Assembly: GCA_900660155.1 (NCBI GenBank)
Contig: CABFPE010000047.1
Span: 1,091,727-1,155,726 of the forward strand
Length of the DNA: 64,000 nt
Origin: Hofstenia miamia
Lineage: Eukaryota > Xenacoelomorpha > Acoela > Hofsteniidae
Reading direction: 5' to 3'
Part shown: piece by piece, positions 1-10,916 of the stretch
Layout: every line of letters starts with the position of its first letter
How positions within the stretch are numbered: position 1 is the stretch's first letter
Translations under genes and position numbers: made by a program
Notes under the pieces: model-generated
What the model saw: the letters and a program-made list of their open reading frames with translations, nothing else
Told to the model about the DNA's origin: nothing
Databases searched by the model: none

Positions 1-1012
1 CTTAGTGGAGCAAATGAAGGAGTAAAGATGCTTTAAATGAATAGAAAGCATGGAGTAGGTTTCATGAATTTACAATGTATGGAACACTGTCAGGATAACA
101 AGGACCAGACAACTTGCAAGATTTAAGAATAAGAGAAATATCATGAGCGCTGAAGACCATATCACAAAGTCGGATTAGTGGGGAGGCAGCAGGCGGACCA
201 GGGCACATGGAGACAGGTACAGGAGAATTTAGAGGCAAAATACGCATTGAACAGATCAGCTTTCTCCAGGTCAGAGTGAGCAGAAAGAAGGTTCCATCTC
301 AAATTGGGGAGATCAGGCTTGGAATGAAGAGAACGCAGGAAGGAATAAGAGTCTTGGAGAGAACCAGATGAGAAGCTGGACAGAAAAGAGACTTTGTCAA
401 GTTCCATAAAATTGATAACATCTTCTGTGAGAGAAGCAAGCTTTGGAGTAGCAGTAGTACCAGAATGGCGTTTGTAAGACTCCAATTTATTCAAGGAATG
501 CACAGTAAGGGACGAAGAATAGAAAGGAAGAGAAGCATGCTTTTTCCACTGACGAGGAACATAAGAAGAAATAACTTGATGAAAGAAAGTGAGCCAATCG
601 TCAACTGAGAAGGAATAACTAAAAACAGGCAGCAAAGATGAGAGAGCAGCATTAAGTGACAGAAAGTCACGGTTAAATCAAGCATATTGGGGAGCAGCCA
701 GATTAGCAGATGGAGAAGTAGAGTTGACAAACAGATTGAAGCTGACAAATGAGTAATCTGACAGCTTAGCAGGAACAGGGATTACAGATATGTCAAATAT
801 ATAATTGGGGTGAGAGCACAGAACCAAATCAAGCAGAGAGGAGCTGGAAGTAGGAGAAAATATAAGTTGTTCAAGAGAATAGCAGGCAAAAACTTCTAAA
901 ACTGCAGACTCATAAGTTTCAATAGAGTTGAAGTGGTGCCATGCAATTCCAGAGACATCTTTATCAGCAACAACTCCAGCTTTTACTTGAACTCTGCAAT
1001 GGAAACCATTAA
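1..1012 (-). mobile_element. Non-LTR retrotransposon (APE-type LINE) fragment: end of endonuclease and EN-RT linker
   Basis: Read on the minus strand, 1012 to 1 encodes the C-terminal half of an AP-endonuclease-like domain. It includes SLLDLVLCSHPNYIFDISV near 780-840, matching the 'LLDLVL' block and the following SDH-like region (here LSDYSFVSF) of CR1/Jockey-type LINEs. The linker before the reverse transcriptase follows, with WKKHASLPFYSSSL and LEKADLFNAYFASKF (family consensus roughly K-A-x-L-F-N-x-Y-F-A-S-x-F). The coding frame shifts at least once near 640. The RT itself would lie beyond the left window edge. On the other side the coding similarity stops at about 1012, where an LTR element begins. 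A family below the CR1/Jockey group cannot be assigned. Confidence 0.85.
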
Positions 1013-1021
1013 CAGGATTAC

Positions 1022-1995
1022 TGTGTGAATGGGAAACACAGTGATTGTGGTTGTGTGACTACTTATCAATTTTGTGCATTGATTCCTTTTGTTATTATGA
1101 TTATGTGAAGATAAGGAAATACCGCAACCACAATGCTTTAGCTTGTTATTGAGCCTTACATATAATAGCCCTACAGATATAGTAATACATGCTAGCCCTT
1201 CGTACATGTAAACAATCAATGCAGCCAGCAAGAAAGTAAATGCATAAGTTGGCCAAGGGTCTATGATATAAAATAATGAGCAACTTGAATTCAATACTGA
1301 ATTAATAATAACTACAAAATAAAACAATGAGCAAATTGAATTCAATACCAAAATAATAACTATGATATAAAACCATGAGCAACTTGGATTCAATGACGAA
1401 ATAATCAACATGTAGAGCAATATAAATACAATCATAATAACTGACAAGCAATGAGTAATATGAAAGCTACAACAGAGAAAAATCCCTATCCCTATTTGTA
1501 ACCTAAAAGCACATTGAGGAAACTACAGCTACCACATTCACTGCTGTTGAATAGCTGATTGTGAGGCTGCTCCAGCATTCCTTTAAATGTATGTGGGGAC
1601 CACCATACAATTACCTCTAGTGCTTGAATGTTTAGCTTTCCATAAATTATTAAATAACCTGACAAGAGAAGAAGTAAATCCAAACTAAATTCATTCATCA
1701 ACCATTTTAACATTTGTTGCATATTTATAGCACTTTTTAGCAAATAATCAAATACTCAACTAGTACCTGTTTGATTGAATCTTGTTTACAATTTTCCCTC
1801 ACACTTTAGTTCTGCTTTTAATTACACAATGTCACCATTAATTAGAGTACACTGTTTGGTCCCATCTTTGTTTTTGCTAAACACTGTCAAGTTAATTTAA
1901 AATATAAAACTGCATAAAACATTTTACAAATCAAATAATCAATCATAACCATGTGTTTACAATTTAATCATTATTACATTTTAGTCTTAGTTACA
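1022..1995 (-). repeat. 3' LTR of Gypsy copy 1
   Basis: On the minus strand this segment begins TGTAAC immediately after a purine-rich tract and ends in CA next to LINE sequence, as an LTR should. Its interior aligns by eye with 41567-42840: both carry the block around a conserved ACATGTGAACAATCAAT-like stretch and the CTTACATATAATA stretch. Length is about 970 bp. Boundaries are estimated from the TG/CA ends and the polypurine tract. Confidence 0.7.
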
Positions 1996-2015
1996 TCCCT
2001 CTTTCTTCTCACTTC
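1996..2015 (-). other. Polypurine tract of Gypsy copy 1
   Basis: On the plus strand this is a pyrimidine run (TCCCTCTTTCTTCTCACTTC), so it is purine-rich on the element's sense strand directly upstream of the LTR's TG. The related copy at about 42840 has an equivalent tract, as does the piece near 45590. Confidence 0.6.
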
Positions 2016-2042
2016 GACCACACATGGTTATTTGATGGATGA

Positions 2043-4841
2043 CTACTCTCTCTCTCCATGAACCATCTCTGCTGCCTTCTTAATAATACCACTTGCTTCT
2101 GTCATTTCCCAACTGACTTTCTCGTATTGTTCTTCTTTCGTGATTTTTAGTACAACATCTTTCTCAGTTGTGAGCATCTTTTTATGTCTAGGAAACAAAG
2201 GATTCTTTAACAACTTTGATATCATGCACATACTCCTTAGCTCATTTAGTTTTTCATTGAATATCTCATAATATAAGTGCAATCCTTTTATCTCTACCAT
2301 TAATGTCATTATTGCATCAATTCTGCTTGTGTGCACTAAATCAGGATGGATTTCTGTGTTGGGGTAAAAGAACTCATATGTCAATCTTAGTGACATTGAT
2401 ATTGACGCTTCATCATAAAAAGCACTTATATTTTCCAATACTTCTGGTAATCTCTTCTGGCTTGTTTTTTCCTAATCTTACCATCGTAATATTTTCAACA
2501 TGTCGCATTACATCGTAATATCTGTACTGTGAACTCCATAGTTCTCCCCACACAATATCATTTATTCCTGAAAACAATATAACTGTTTGTGTTGTCCATT
2601 TTTCAAATTCTTTTCGAACCTTTTGCATCTGCTTATATATCAGCTCTCCTTCAATGTATAAATCATACAGTGTGACTTGTCCTTCTATGAAAATTCTTTC
2701 TTTATTGTTATTTCTTAGCAGAATTTCTTTAGACTTTTTTAATCTCCCATCATTTACAGTCTTCTCTGCTTCTTGTTGTGTATTGACATAGGTATTTTCC
2801 TCATGCCACATTGCTTTAACAGCCTTCTTATCTTTTAACCTCAACATTGGTAATAGCATCAGTATGGAAATTTTTGGTGGCTGTGCGCATTTTAAAAGCA
2901 TAGTCCATGTTTTCTCTTCTATCACCTTATATGTACCTTTCATTTCCACAGTTGTCGCCATTCAAGGTTGCTGGATAATTAACCTTGGCTTTCATAATAT
3001 TTTCCCAGAACGTATTCATTAGACCATTCTTCATCAAATTTTGTGCAGTCTCTGGCCTTACTATCATTTTCGAAGTAATACATTCAATATCTACAGCAAT
3101 TTGGTTCTGAGGTTGCAACATTTCTTCAATTTCTGTTTGTGTGAATGCCTCTGTACACAATATTTTAATGAGTGATGTATTTCACATTCATAAACTTCCC
3201 CAAATATTCTTTGTACTATGTTATTTATGCATTCTCTCTGGACTGTGATTTCCACTAACAATCTTTCGTCATCTGTGTCCACCCATGAAATTTCATTTGG
3301 CTCTTGCTCGCCCCATTTTTCCATATTGACTTTGTCAATGACTCTTTGAGTATTGGGGGTTAATGCAATTTGTGTTGATTGCAATAGTATGTCTTCCATT
3401 TGCATTTCTTCCTGACTTTTACTCACCATTTCGATAATTTCAATAGGATAATTTTGTACCTCTCTTCTCAACATTTTTGTGTAAGTGCATTGCGGATAAT
3501 CTTTGAGATATTTTCTTATCTCTTTAGTTATCATTTCATGTACTTTTCTCTCCTCTATTAATTTTATCATTTCCAGTGTTTCTGCTTGTTCTCTTTTCTG
3601 GGCTTAGTGTTTGAAGTCGCACCCCACATGTACTTCTTTGTTTCATCTGTCAATATATCAATTTCGCTTGGACAAATACCAGTCTTGTTGACAAGTTCTA
3701 TCACGCTTGGTCTCCCCAGTGTATGTTGCTGTATTAGTAATCTGGTAAAATGCTTTTCAAATCTTTGCTGTACCTTCTTTGTTGGTGATAGAGGCAACAT
3801 TTCAACATTTTGTAACATCCACTGCTTTATATTTGTTGGGATGGGTGCAATAGCTATTTTGTATTTCTTATTTCTAGCTATTTGCCATCTTTCCTTCTTC
3901 ATTATTGGTAATGCCAATTTTTCATTGTTTGTTAATGCTATCGCCAATAGCCACATCACTGTTCTTGCTCTAACATCGGGTGCATTAATTTCTTCAAACA
4001 ACCACGTTTTAAAGTTCCTCTATGCTTCCATTTTGTGTGCTCTTTTAATCTCGTGTAACACAGCCTCTACTGACTTATGGTATTTCTTTGTTGGTGATTT
4101 TATGTCAATCAATGGCCATTCCTCCTGAATTGGCTTTTCTGCTTTAATTTCTGACCACACTTGTGCTATCTTCTGTAAGTGTTAGGGTGTTTGATTTAGA
4201 CTGCATTTCAGAAATATGTTTCCTGTCACTTCTAAATTATTATCCATTCCCAATAGTTCCATTGTTCTAGTTTGGTAATACATATCAATTGCGATTTTCA
4301 GTTCAACCATTATTGTCTGTGCTGGAACCATTTTGTTAATTTGGAGATCCATCTTAATGAGGTCAGATATCTTTAATTTTCCACTTTTCAACGTAAATAG
4401 ATTTTCTAACTTTATCTCCATTTCTTTAATAAATTCTGGAATTTCTTCTTGTTTTTGGGACAATACAATGATTACTCTTGTTTTGCGTCTCTTGGCTATC
4501 TTCAACATTTTCTCTATATTTGTCTGCAACTTTCTTGAACCTATTTCACTGTTTTTCACGAATGATATTACTGTTAGATGCTTTTTACCTAAATTCACCT
4601 GTTCACACTCTCTTAATAACTTTTCTCTATTTCTGGTGAGTTTTTGTACAACTTTCAAGGTGAAATGTTCGTCAAATGTTATGTGCACCATGCTCTTAAA
4701 GTGTGGCAAAATAAATTCTTCTTTCATCTCCATTGTGTATGCAATTATCATATTACATGTAGGCCAATTCTTCTTATTAATCACTATGGGAATTGCTAGA
4801 CTCTCGTTTTCTTTTGTAGACGTGCTCTCTCTGATTATCAT
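2043..4841 (-). mobile_element. Long 3' coding region of Gypsy copy 1, function unknown
   Basis: This is the region downstream of integrase and before the LTR. It still shows long coding-like stretches on the minus strand with lysine/glutamate-rich, coiled-coil-like composition. I do not recognise it as an envelope protein. One stretch near 2560-2600 reads VILFSGINDIVWG, which resembles the G-x-N-D block of SGNH-fold hydrolases, but the other SGNH blocks were not identified. A related piece at 42888-43110 shows the region belongs to the element family and is not a chance passenger. It is a broken fossil. Confidence 0.5.
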
Positions 4842-5139
4842 ATGAGTTGTACCTCATCTTTCTGTTCACAATAAAATATGGATGTATTTGTCTCTGCCTA
4901 TTTTAGTCATTCAGCTTTTTCTTTCTTCTGACCAAGACGATTTTGTTATTGTCAATGTTTGTCTATATGAGAATATTCCTGAACTCTCCGTTTTTGGGAA
5001 CGAACTTGTCAAAGGACGTTCTGAAATATCCATGTCAGAGTCATCACTTATTGGTTGAGTTTCCCAATCTTTCATGGTAATCAATGCTGTTTCCTTTTTG
5101 AAGATGTTGAAGCAGAGTGTGCATATTTTTGTGTTTCCA

Positions 5140-5510
5140 ACCTCGCCCTCTTTAATTGACGATTGGTATGCGCCTGTCCTTTAATTGACATTTGGTTGAG
5201 GGTGATCTTTCTGTCGCTGTCTCCATCCTCATACCCTTTAATCAGTAATCAGATTGAGAAGACGTCCTTCTTATTCTCCATCTTTTATTAGTTGGCGTTA
5301 AACACTCCATCCTCATACCCTTTAATTGGTAATCAGATTGCAGAGCTCATCTTCTAATTCGTCTTCTCGTATTACTAGGTGGTGAGTGCTCCATCGTCAT
5401 GCCCTTTAATTGACAATTGGATTGCGGAGACCTAGTTTTCGCTGTAGAACTAGTAGATGTTTCCTCCATCCTCACGCCCTTTAATTGATGATCACATTGC
5501 AGAGTCCTTC
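5140..5510. repeat. Imperfect tandem repeat inside Gypsy copy 1
   Basis: The motif CTCCATCCTCATACCCTTTA followed by an ATTG..AATCAGATTGCAGAG-like stretch recurs at about 5221, 5307, 5391 and 5464, with weaker matches at 5147 and 5175. The period is roughly 72-86 bp. It lies between the integrase tail and the 3' coding region of the element. Confidence 0.75.
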
Positions 5511-6245
5511 TCCTTCACACTCTTCTGGCTTTCATCAGTGATCATGCAGTCGTTCTCTTCATTTTTCCTAAATTCAGTTACTAAATTAATATCCCATATT
5601 TTGGGGTTATATCTCGTTTTATTTTTTACTGCCCTCTGGGGCATTACTCTTCTCTCGACTTCTGGTTCATCTTTTTCGGGTCTATATTCCTCTTGGAATT
5701 CCTCTTCATGGACACTATCCAAATAATCCATCTCAGCATATATGCCAATATTAACCTGTACAATTTTAAATTCTGCAGTTTTATCAAGCATTACTTGCTC
5801 TATATTTACTGTTGCTCGTTTTAAATTTTGAAAATGTAATACTCTTTCATTGTTAAGTTTGTAATTATTATTGGGTAATGTTTGTGTAATAGTGAATGTA
5901 CCTGACCACTGTGTTTTTAGTTTCCTTACTTGGTTCACGTCTTGTGTTCTCATTAAAATGTACGTGTAAACCTTATCTCCTTCCCTGTGTGGTTTGCCAT
6001 AGATCTTTTTATTAAAATTTCTTTCTTGTCTTATGAAAGATTTTTTCATGTTATGACACATTGCTTCATGAATTCCGGTAAATTGGTCTTTGATCTTCTT
6101 TATATACTCATTATCTGGTTTTTCCATTATCATAGTTTCTACCACCTTAATGTTTCCTTTTTCTTTATCCTGATTTTCTTCATTAGTTAATGATATCAAC
6201 CGAATTTCATCCTTTAAGTTATCAATCTCAGGTTGCTTTGAGATG

Positions 6246-8409
6246 GATTATGCCACAATGTACCTGTTTTTCATTGATTTCTATTTTTGTAATGTAAAGC
6301 TTATTTTTGTAATTTGAGTGGGTTTCAAAAAATCCTTATAGATGAAGTGTATATTAAGAGACTTTGGAGATTTAGGTATTTATATTATTGGCTATGCAGT
6401 CAATGAAACATCTGGAAAAATATAAGCAAAAACAATGATAGGCTTTATGATCAAATGTTTACATAGACGCCAAACATTTATGTTGAAATTAGTTCCCGTG
6501 CTTAATCCTACTGGAGAAAATATCTATGAGCAGTGTCTAAACCAGAGTATTGTCGTGTAGGGAAAATAAACTAGCGTGTATGTATCCGGATTTTTGCGTG
6601 TATGTACGAGTATATAGTCCATACTATCATGTATATATTTTATATATTTCGGTAAACCTGAACGCAAATTATGGTCTATTTTCATGTATTATAACATATA
6701 TTTTTTATTTACGCCATGTGCATGCACTGCACTATCTAATTGTTTGATTTTTTTTTTATTTCTACTTGAATGTTGATTTCTAAAATTCGTACAAAACATC
6801 TCACCCTACAACAAGCCACATGCCTATTATTTCATTTTAATTAATCTGGCACATGTTGAACTTGGGGTTGAGGGCCTGTCCGTGTATATCATGTATTCAA
6901 AATCTGACTCGCATTTTGCCAGGGTGTATCGTGTATGTATCTCAAAATTGTTCGTGTATGCACATGTTTGTATCAAATTCAGTTGTTCCGTGTATTTTTT
7001 CATGTATGTATGTATACACGACAATACACTGATCTGAACATCATTTCTATATTGCATAAAGCTGGTGCCAATATTGTTGGCTCAGTCACAGATCATTTGC
7101 ATGTCAACAAGCAGTTTTCTACACGCTTTCCTGGTTTTAATAATGAACGCCCTTGGGTATGTCGAAATTCTTAGATTCAACAAAACGGCTGTTTTTATTG
7201 CTTTACCTGCCACATTTGATCAAATCTGTTCAAAACAACTGGTATTCTGAGAAGAAGAAAACTCTTATTTTTGATGGAATATATTGCAAATGGAGTGATA
7301 TTACATTTTTACAACAAAAAAGTAGATAATGTCTTGAAATGCACTTCTTTGAATTTTGCTGCCTTGCATCAGTCTTCTATAGAAAAACAAAAGATCAGCT
7401 TGGCTTTGAAGATTTTTTATGAGAAAACTGTGGCAGCACTCAGAATGTTTGAAAGAAATCAAACAGCTAAATTTGTAGAAATGGTTTCTAACATTTTCAA
7501 AATAGGAAATGTTTAGTCTCTCTCTATAAGACTAAGAAAAAATGACAAATTTAAAATTGTTATTTCTTCTATATATGATGACCGCCTTTATTACCTAAGC
7601 TTAAATGTGAATAAAATTCGTGACATAGCAATCACCAACGAGCAAAAACTTTGGAAACTAGTTTTGGTATATTTCGTACTTTGATAGGATTGAAAGAACT
7701 TTCAGAATTAATTATTAGATTTTGAATTTTTGAATGTAATTCTAGGAGAATTTCAGACTGATCCACTTGAGCGTCAATTTTTAATTTACCGGCAGTTTTC
7801 AGGAAGCAATTACTATGCGTCTGTAAATCTTGTGATGAATATATTTAAGAATAATACTGCCCAATTATTGAATGACATGGCGCTTCAGATAGATTATTCC
7901 TGCAAGTCGGATTGTAAGTTTTGTGAAGCCGAAACTGATAACAGTATTATCAAAACAGAACTATTTGCGATTTTAACAACAATTGGTTAAGTAAGTTTAT
8001 TGTGTACTTTACTGGATTTATTTTAGCAAAATTTCAATTAGCTGATTTTAAAGGCTCAAATGATATGAGTCAAAATGCAGATTTCATTCATGAACTTTCT
8101 CGTGGTCGTCTATCAATTCCTGATGAAACAATAATTAAGTGTATATTAAATTGCTATGAAATTTATTTGACTGTGCATAACATCCCATGCACTTTATACA
8201 TTACAAAGCTTTTTAAATAATTGGCAACTGAAAATGAAGAATATGAAAGACTATTATTTACTCCTCTGTACACAATTTCTAGGTGTTTGTTCCACACTTT
8301 TAGTAAGTGTTATATCCGCAAATTAGATGATGAAAAGCACACATTTTCAAAGTCAAGTAAATCACAACAAGTAGTTATGAAGCTTCGTTCTTCATCTAAT
8401 TTTAGTTAA
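6246..8409 (+). pseudogene. P-element/THAP9-like transposase pseudogene
   Basis: Conceptual translation gives successive blocks of a P-superfamily transposase. Before a MITE insertion comes GYAVNETSGKI followed by LVPVLNPTGENIYEQC. After it comes AGANIVGSVTDHLHVNKQF, then LPHLIKSVQNNWYSEKKK (7207-7260), equivalent to the D-x-P-H-L-I-K-x-x-R-N-N block. The helical block KISLALKIFYEKTVAALRMF and the GEFQTDPLERQFLIYRQFSG block, typical of the region preceding the P-element C-terminus, follow. At least four frame changes and several stops are present; for example the LPHLIK block lies in a different frame from the block before it. No THAP zinc finger was seen, so the N-terminus is missing at the junction with the Gypsy element. 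Once the MITE is removed about 550 codons remain, against about 750-900 in full transposases. Terminal inverted repeats were not located. Confidence 0.82.
6543..7031. mobile_element. hAT-type MITE inserted in the P-like transposase
   Basis: The ends are inverted: CAGAGTATTGTCGTGTA at 6543-6559 and the complement of CAGTGTATTGTCGTGTA at 7015-7031, 16 of 17 identical. They are flanked by eight-base direct repeats GTCTAAAC (6535-6542) and ATCTGAAC (7032-7039), which match at six of eight positions, the differences being transitions. CAG-type ends with 8-bp duplications are characteristic of hAT elements. P elements also make 8-bp duplications, but their ends differ. The 489-bp body contains repeated GTGTATGTA-like words and no coding sequence. 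The transposase reading resumes on the far side, supporting insertion. Confidence 0.75.
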
Positions 8410-10289
8410 TTAACTATGTATGTAAAGTGATGCCTTTAGTATTAATGTAACAATATGCTATAGTTGTATTAAAATTTTACTGTATCTATAGATAACTTAC
8501 AAAAATTTACCACCTACACATTTTTATTATAATATTTCCGTTTAATCTCCTGTTTTTCAGAGCTCTCTCCTCTTACATCATCCGCTAATTTTCACAATCT
8601 GAAATAGAAAATTTATAGTTTTTTAAAACATGTTGAACTTTTCATTCACAACGCTGATGTACTGTACTTTTTCGTGTCATCTTAAATTAACACATTTCTC
8701 GAGCAATATTGTTAAAATTTTCTCAACAAATATCAATTTAATTTGGGGAAAGCCTTTTGATTGGAATTTTTGCAACAGTCATTTTAAAACTCGACAAAAT
8801 TTTAAAATATGGACACAATGTTCTGAGACATTTTGATTTGCATTATATTTTTAAGTTTCTTCATATGGTTGATTTCAAACCGGTCTTTGATTAACCAAAG
8901 GTAATGGTTTTTTTCTTTTCCTAATTTTATACCGAGTGCGTTTTTGCAGGGTGTTAGGCTGAATATTGATATTATTAATGGTATATTGACTATGGCGTCC
9001 AGAACATTGAAACTTTCAAATATATTCAGAAAAAAGTACACACATTTGTTGCAAAATGCTAAATATTTTATCCAACAAAATTTTATTGCAAATTATGATC
9101 ATTCAGATGCCATTAAATATAATTTTTAATGATGAAATTAATAATACAGTAGCGTTAAAATCATATTTACAATTTTCAAAAATATTCTCAAATTTTCAAA
9201 GAAATTCACTGTAAATGCCATTAAAATTGATCAAAAACTAGTAATTTTCTTTCTAAATTTAACGGCATTAAAATATTAGCACATTGCCATTTCAAATTGA
9301 TCATAATGATTTTTCCATTTTAATGCCATTTTTAATAATTTAATTAGCCAAACAATAGTAGTTCTAGCAGATTGATAAAAAATTAATGATTTAGAAATTT
9401 AGTGCATGCCCAGAGTGTGTGAGTGTGTGGATTTGTTGCATTTGCAACTTTTCCCGAAATTTATCAAAAGCTCAACTTTTGTCATCACAGAGAATTTAAT
9501 GCTGATGATAATGTTTAGTTGTGAATATGCTATTCATTAAGACTCAAATATTTTACAGATAAAAAGCTTGTCCTTTTTACATGAAATATATTTGAAAAGC
9601 AAATTTAAGAATGTGTTGAATTTGCTAAATGAATTTTTCTTTGGAATTGAACAAAATGGATAAAATTATTGCAATTTTAGTAATGAAAATATCTTTGAGG
9701 AATTATTCAAATCATAAACTTGTAGTTATAATTTATATTTTTGAATCTAAATAGAAAATTCTAGAAGGTTATCAACATTTTAATGCTAAATAGTCATTTA
9801 ATGACAACAATTAAGCCTAAAAATAGTTGCAGAATGTATTATAAGTTGAAACTTACAAAGTCAAAATAATATTCACAAAATAGTTTCCTTTGAATTAATG
9901 AAGGTTTACATGGCTAACATCCTCAGCACAGCAATGAAGAGAATCCAAGTTGTTGAGTTTAATATTGCAGCAACTAAATGATAGTAAGAATACTTGCAGA
10001 ATGCAATAAACTACAATTAACCTTATTCCTCAAATGTCGTTTAAGTATATTTTAGATGATTATTGTCAATATTCTTCTTTATAATTTAAATTCTAATATT
10101 TCAATGATGTCTAGAACTAACAGATAAAAATTGAAAGATCAAACAATATCTAATTTCTCCCTTGGTAATAAATAGAAATTTAGGATGGATCTCCGTGAAA
10201 ATTAAGTCCAGCAAATGCGTAAATTTTGAAAAAAATATGGCTTGTTCACATCTCTAATGACGTTACATATTATACTGAGACTTATTGCA
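8410..10289. other. AT-rich sequence, nothing recognised
   Basis: No coding or structural similarity was recognised. A 61-codon open stretch at 8944-9129 starts near a TTTTTGCAG acceptor-like site but has no recognisable domain. Short repeats of the word GCATTAAAAT or its complement occur between 9150 and 9340. Part of this could be the 3' non-coding end of the P-like element. Confidence 0.4.
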
Positions 10290-10309
10290 AATATATATAT
10301 ATATATATA

Positions 10310-10370
<61 letters not shown>

Positions 10371-10371
10371 C
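10290..10371. repeat. (TA)n microsatellite
   Basis: About 82 bp of alternating TA with a few interruptions, self-complementary overall. Confidence 0.95.
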
Positions 10372-10916
10372 TATATTTCCTGTTAGAATATTCATATTTT
10401 AGTAACAACAACAATATTTCCTTCTTAGTTTCAGTGTGTACTACAGTTCTGACCATATATACATATAGCTTTCTTAAACATCTAATAAAAGTCTTAACAT
10501 GAGCGTCCTTACAAATTAAAAATGCAGAATTTGTCAGTACATTCATACATATCTGTCATTTATTACAAACTTAAATGTTGGAAGAATTATCTTTATGCAC
10601 AGGAGGATATAAATTAACAGTAGAAGTCATCTTGGCAAACGATGTTTATTAATGTGTATTCTATATATTGTGTAATCTTTTCAGCAAATAGTAAAATTTA
10701 TCGTTCAACTACATAATGTAATTTGTAGAATGCCTTAAAATGGGTATTTACTTGCGATATTAAATAAACACATAAAAACAAAACCATTAACGCTTCGAAA
10801 TACAAAAAACTCTGAATATACAACAAGAAATTGTCGAATTTAAGTGTATGTACGTTTTTCTTTCTCGTTTTTTAAAGTTTATACTAAAACTGTCATGAAG
10901 TTTGCATTTTGTTCAA
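10372..10916. other. AT-rich sequence, nothing recognised
   Basis: No coding, repeat or RNA signal was recognised. CpG dinucleotides are present at a normal-looking density, unlike the 24-32 kb region. Confidence 0.4.

Larger units (their letters stand above)
1022..6246 (-). mobile_element. Ty3/Gypsy LTR retrotransposon, fossil copy 1
   Basis: A minus-strand fossil of a Ty3/Gypsy element. Recognised parts in element order: the C-terminal part of integrase with its chromodomain-proximal GPY/F-like module (about 5492-6246), a region with tandem repeats (5140-5510), a long 3' coding region of unknown nature (about 2043-4841), a polypurine tract (1996-2015) and the 3' LTR (1022-1995). Gag, protease and RT are not present. 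The copy is broken, with roughly half a dozen breaks in the 3' coding region. Related LTR sequence occurs at 41567-43110, 45347-45640 and 56150-57345, and a piece of the same 3' coding region recurs at 42888-43110. The family assignment rests on the integrase tail. It appears to have inserted into the LINE lying at 1-1012. Confidence 0.82.

Noticed and set aside
1740-2040. Host-gene open frames in the 1-2 kb minus strand
   Set aside because: They fall within the LTR and are paralleled by similar open stretches in the LTR at 41.5 kb; not genes.
6246-6265. 18-bp word GATTATGCCACAATGTAC shared with 57374-57391
   Set aside because: The match is too short and the flanks differ, so no common element boundary can be claimed.
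10202-10546. 114-codon open frame on the minus strand
   Set aside because: Its middle is YIYIYI translated from the (TA)n microsatellite; no real coding signal on either side.
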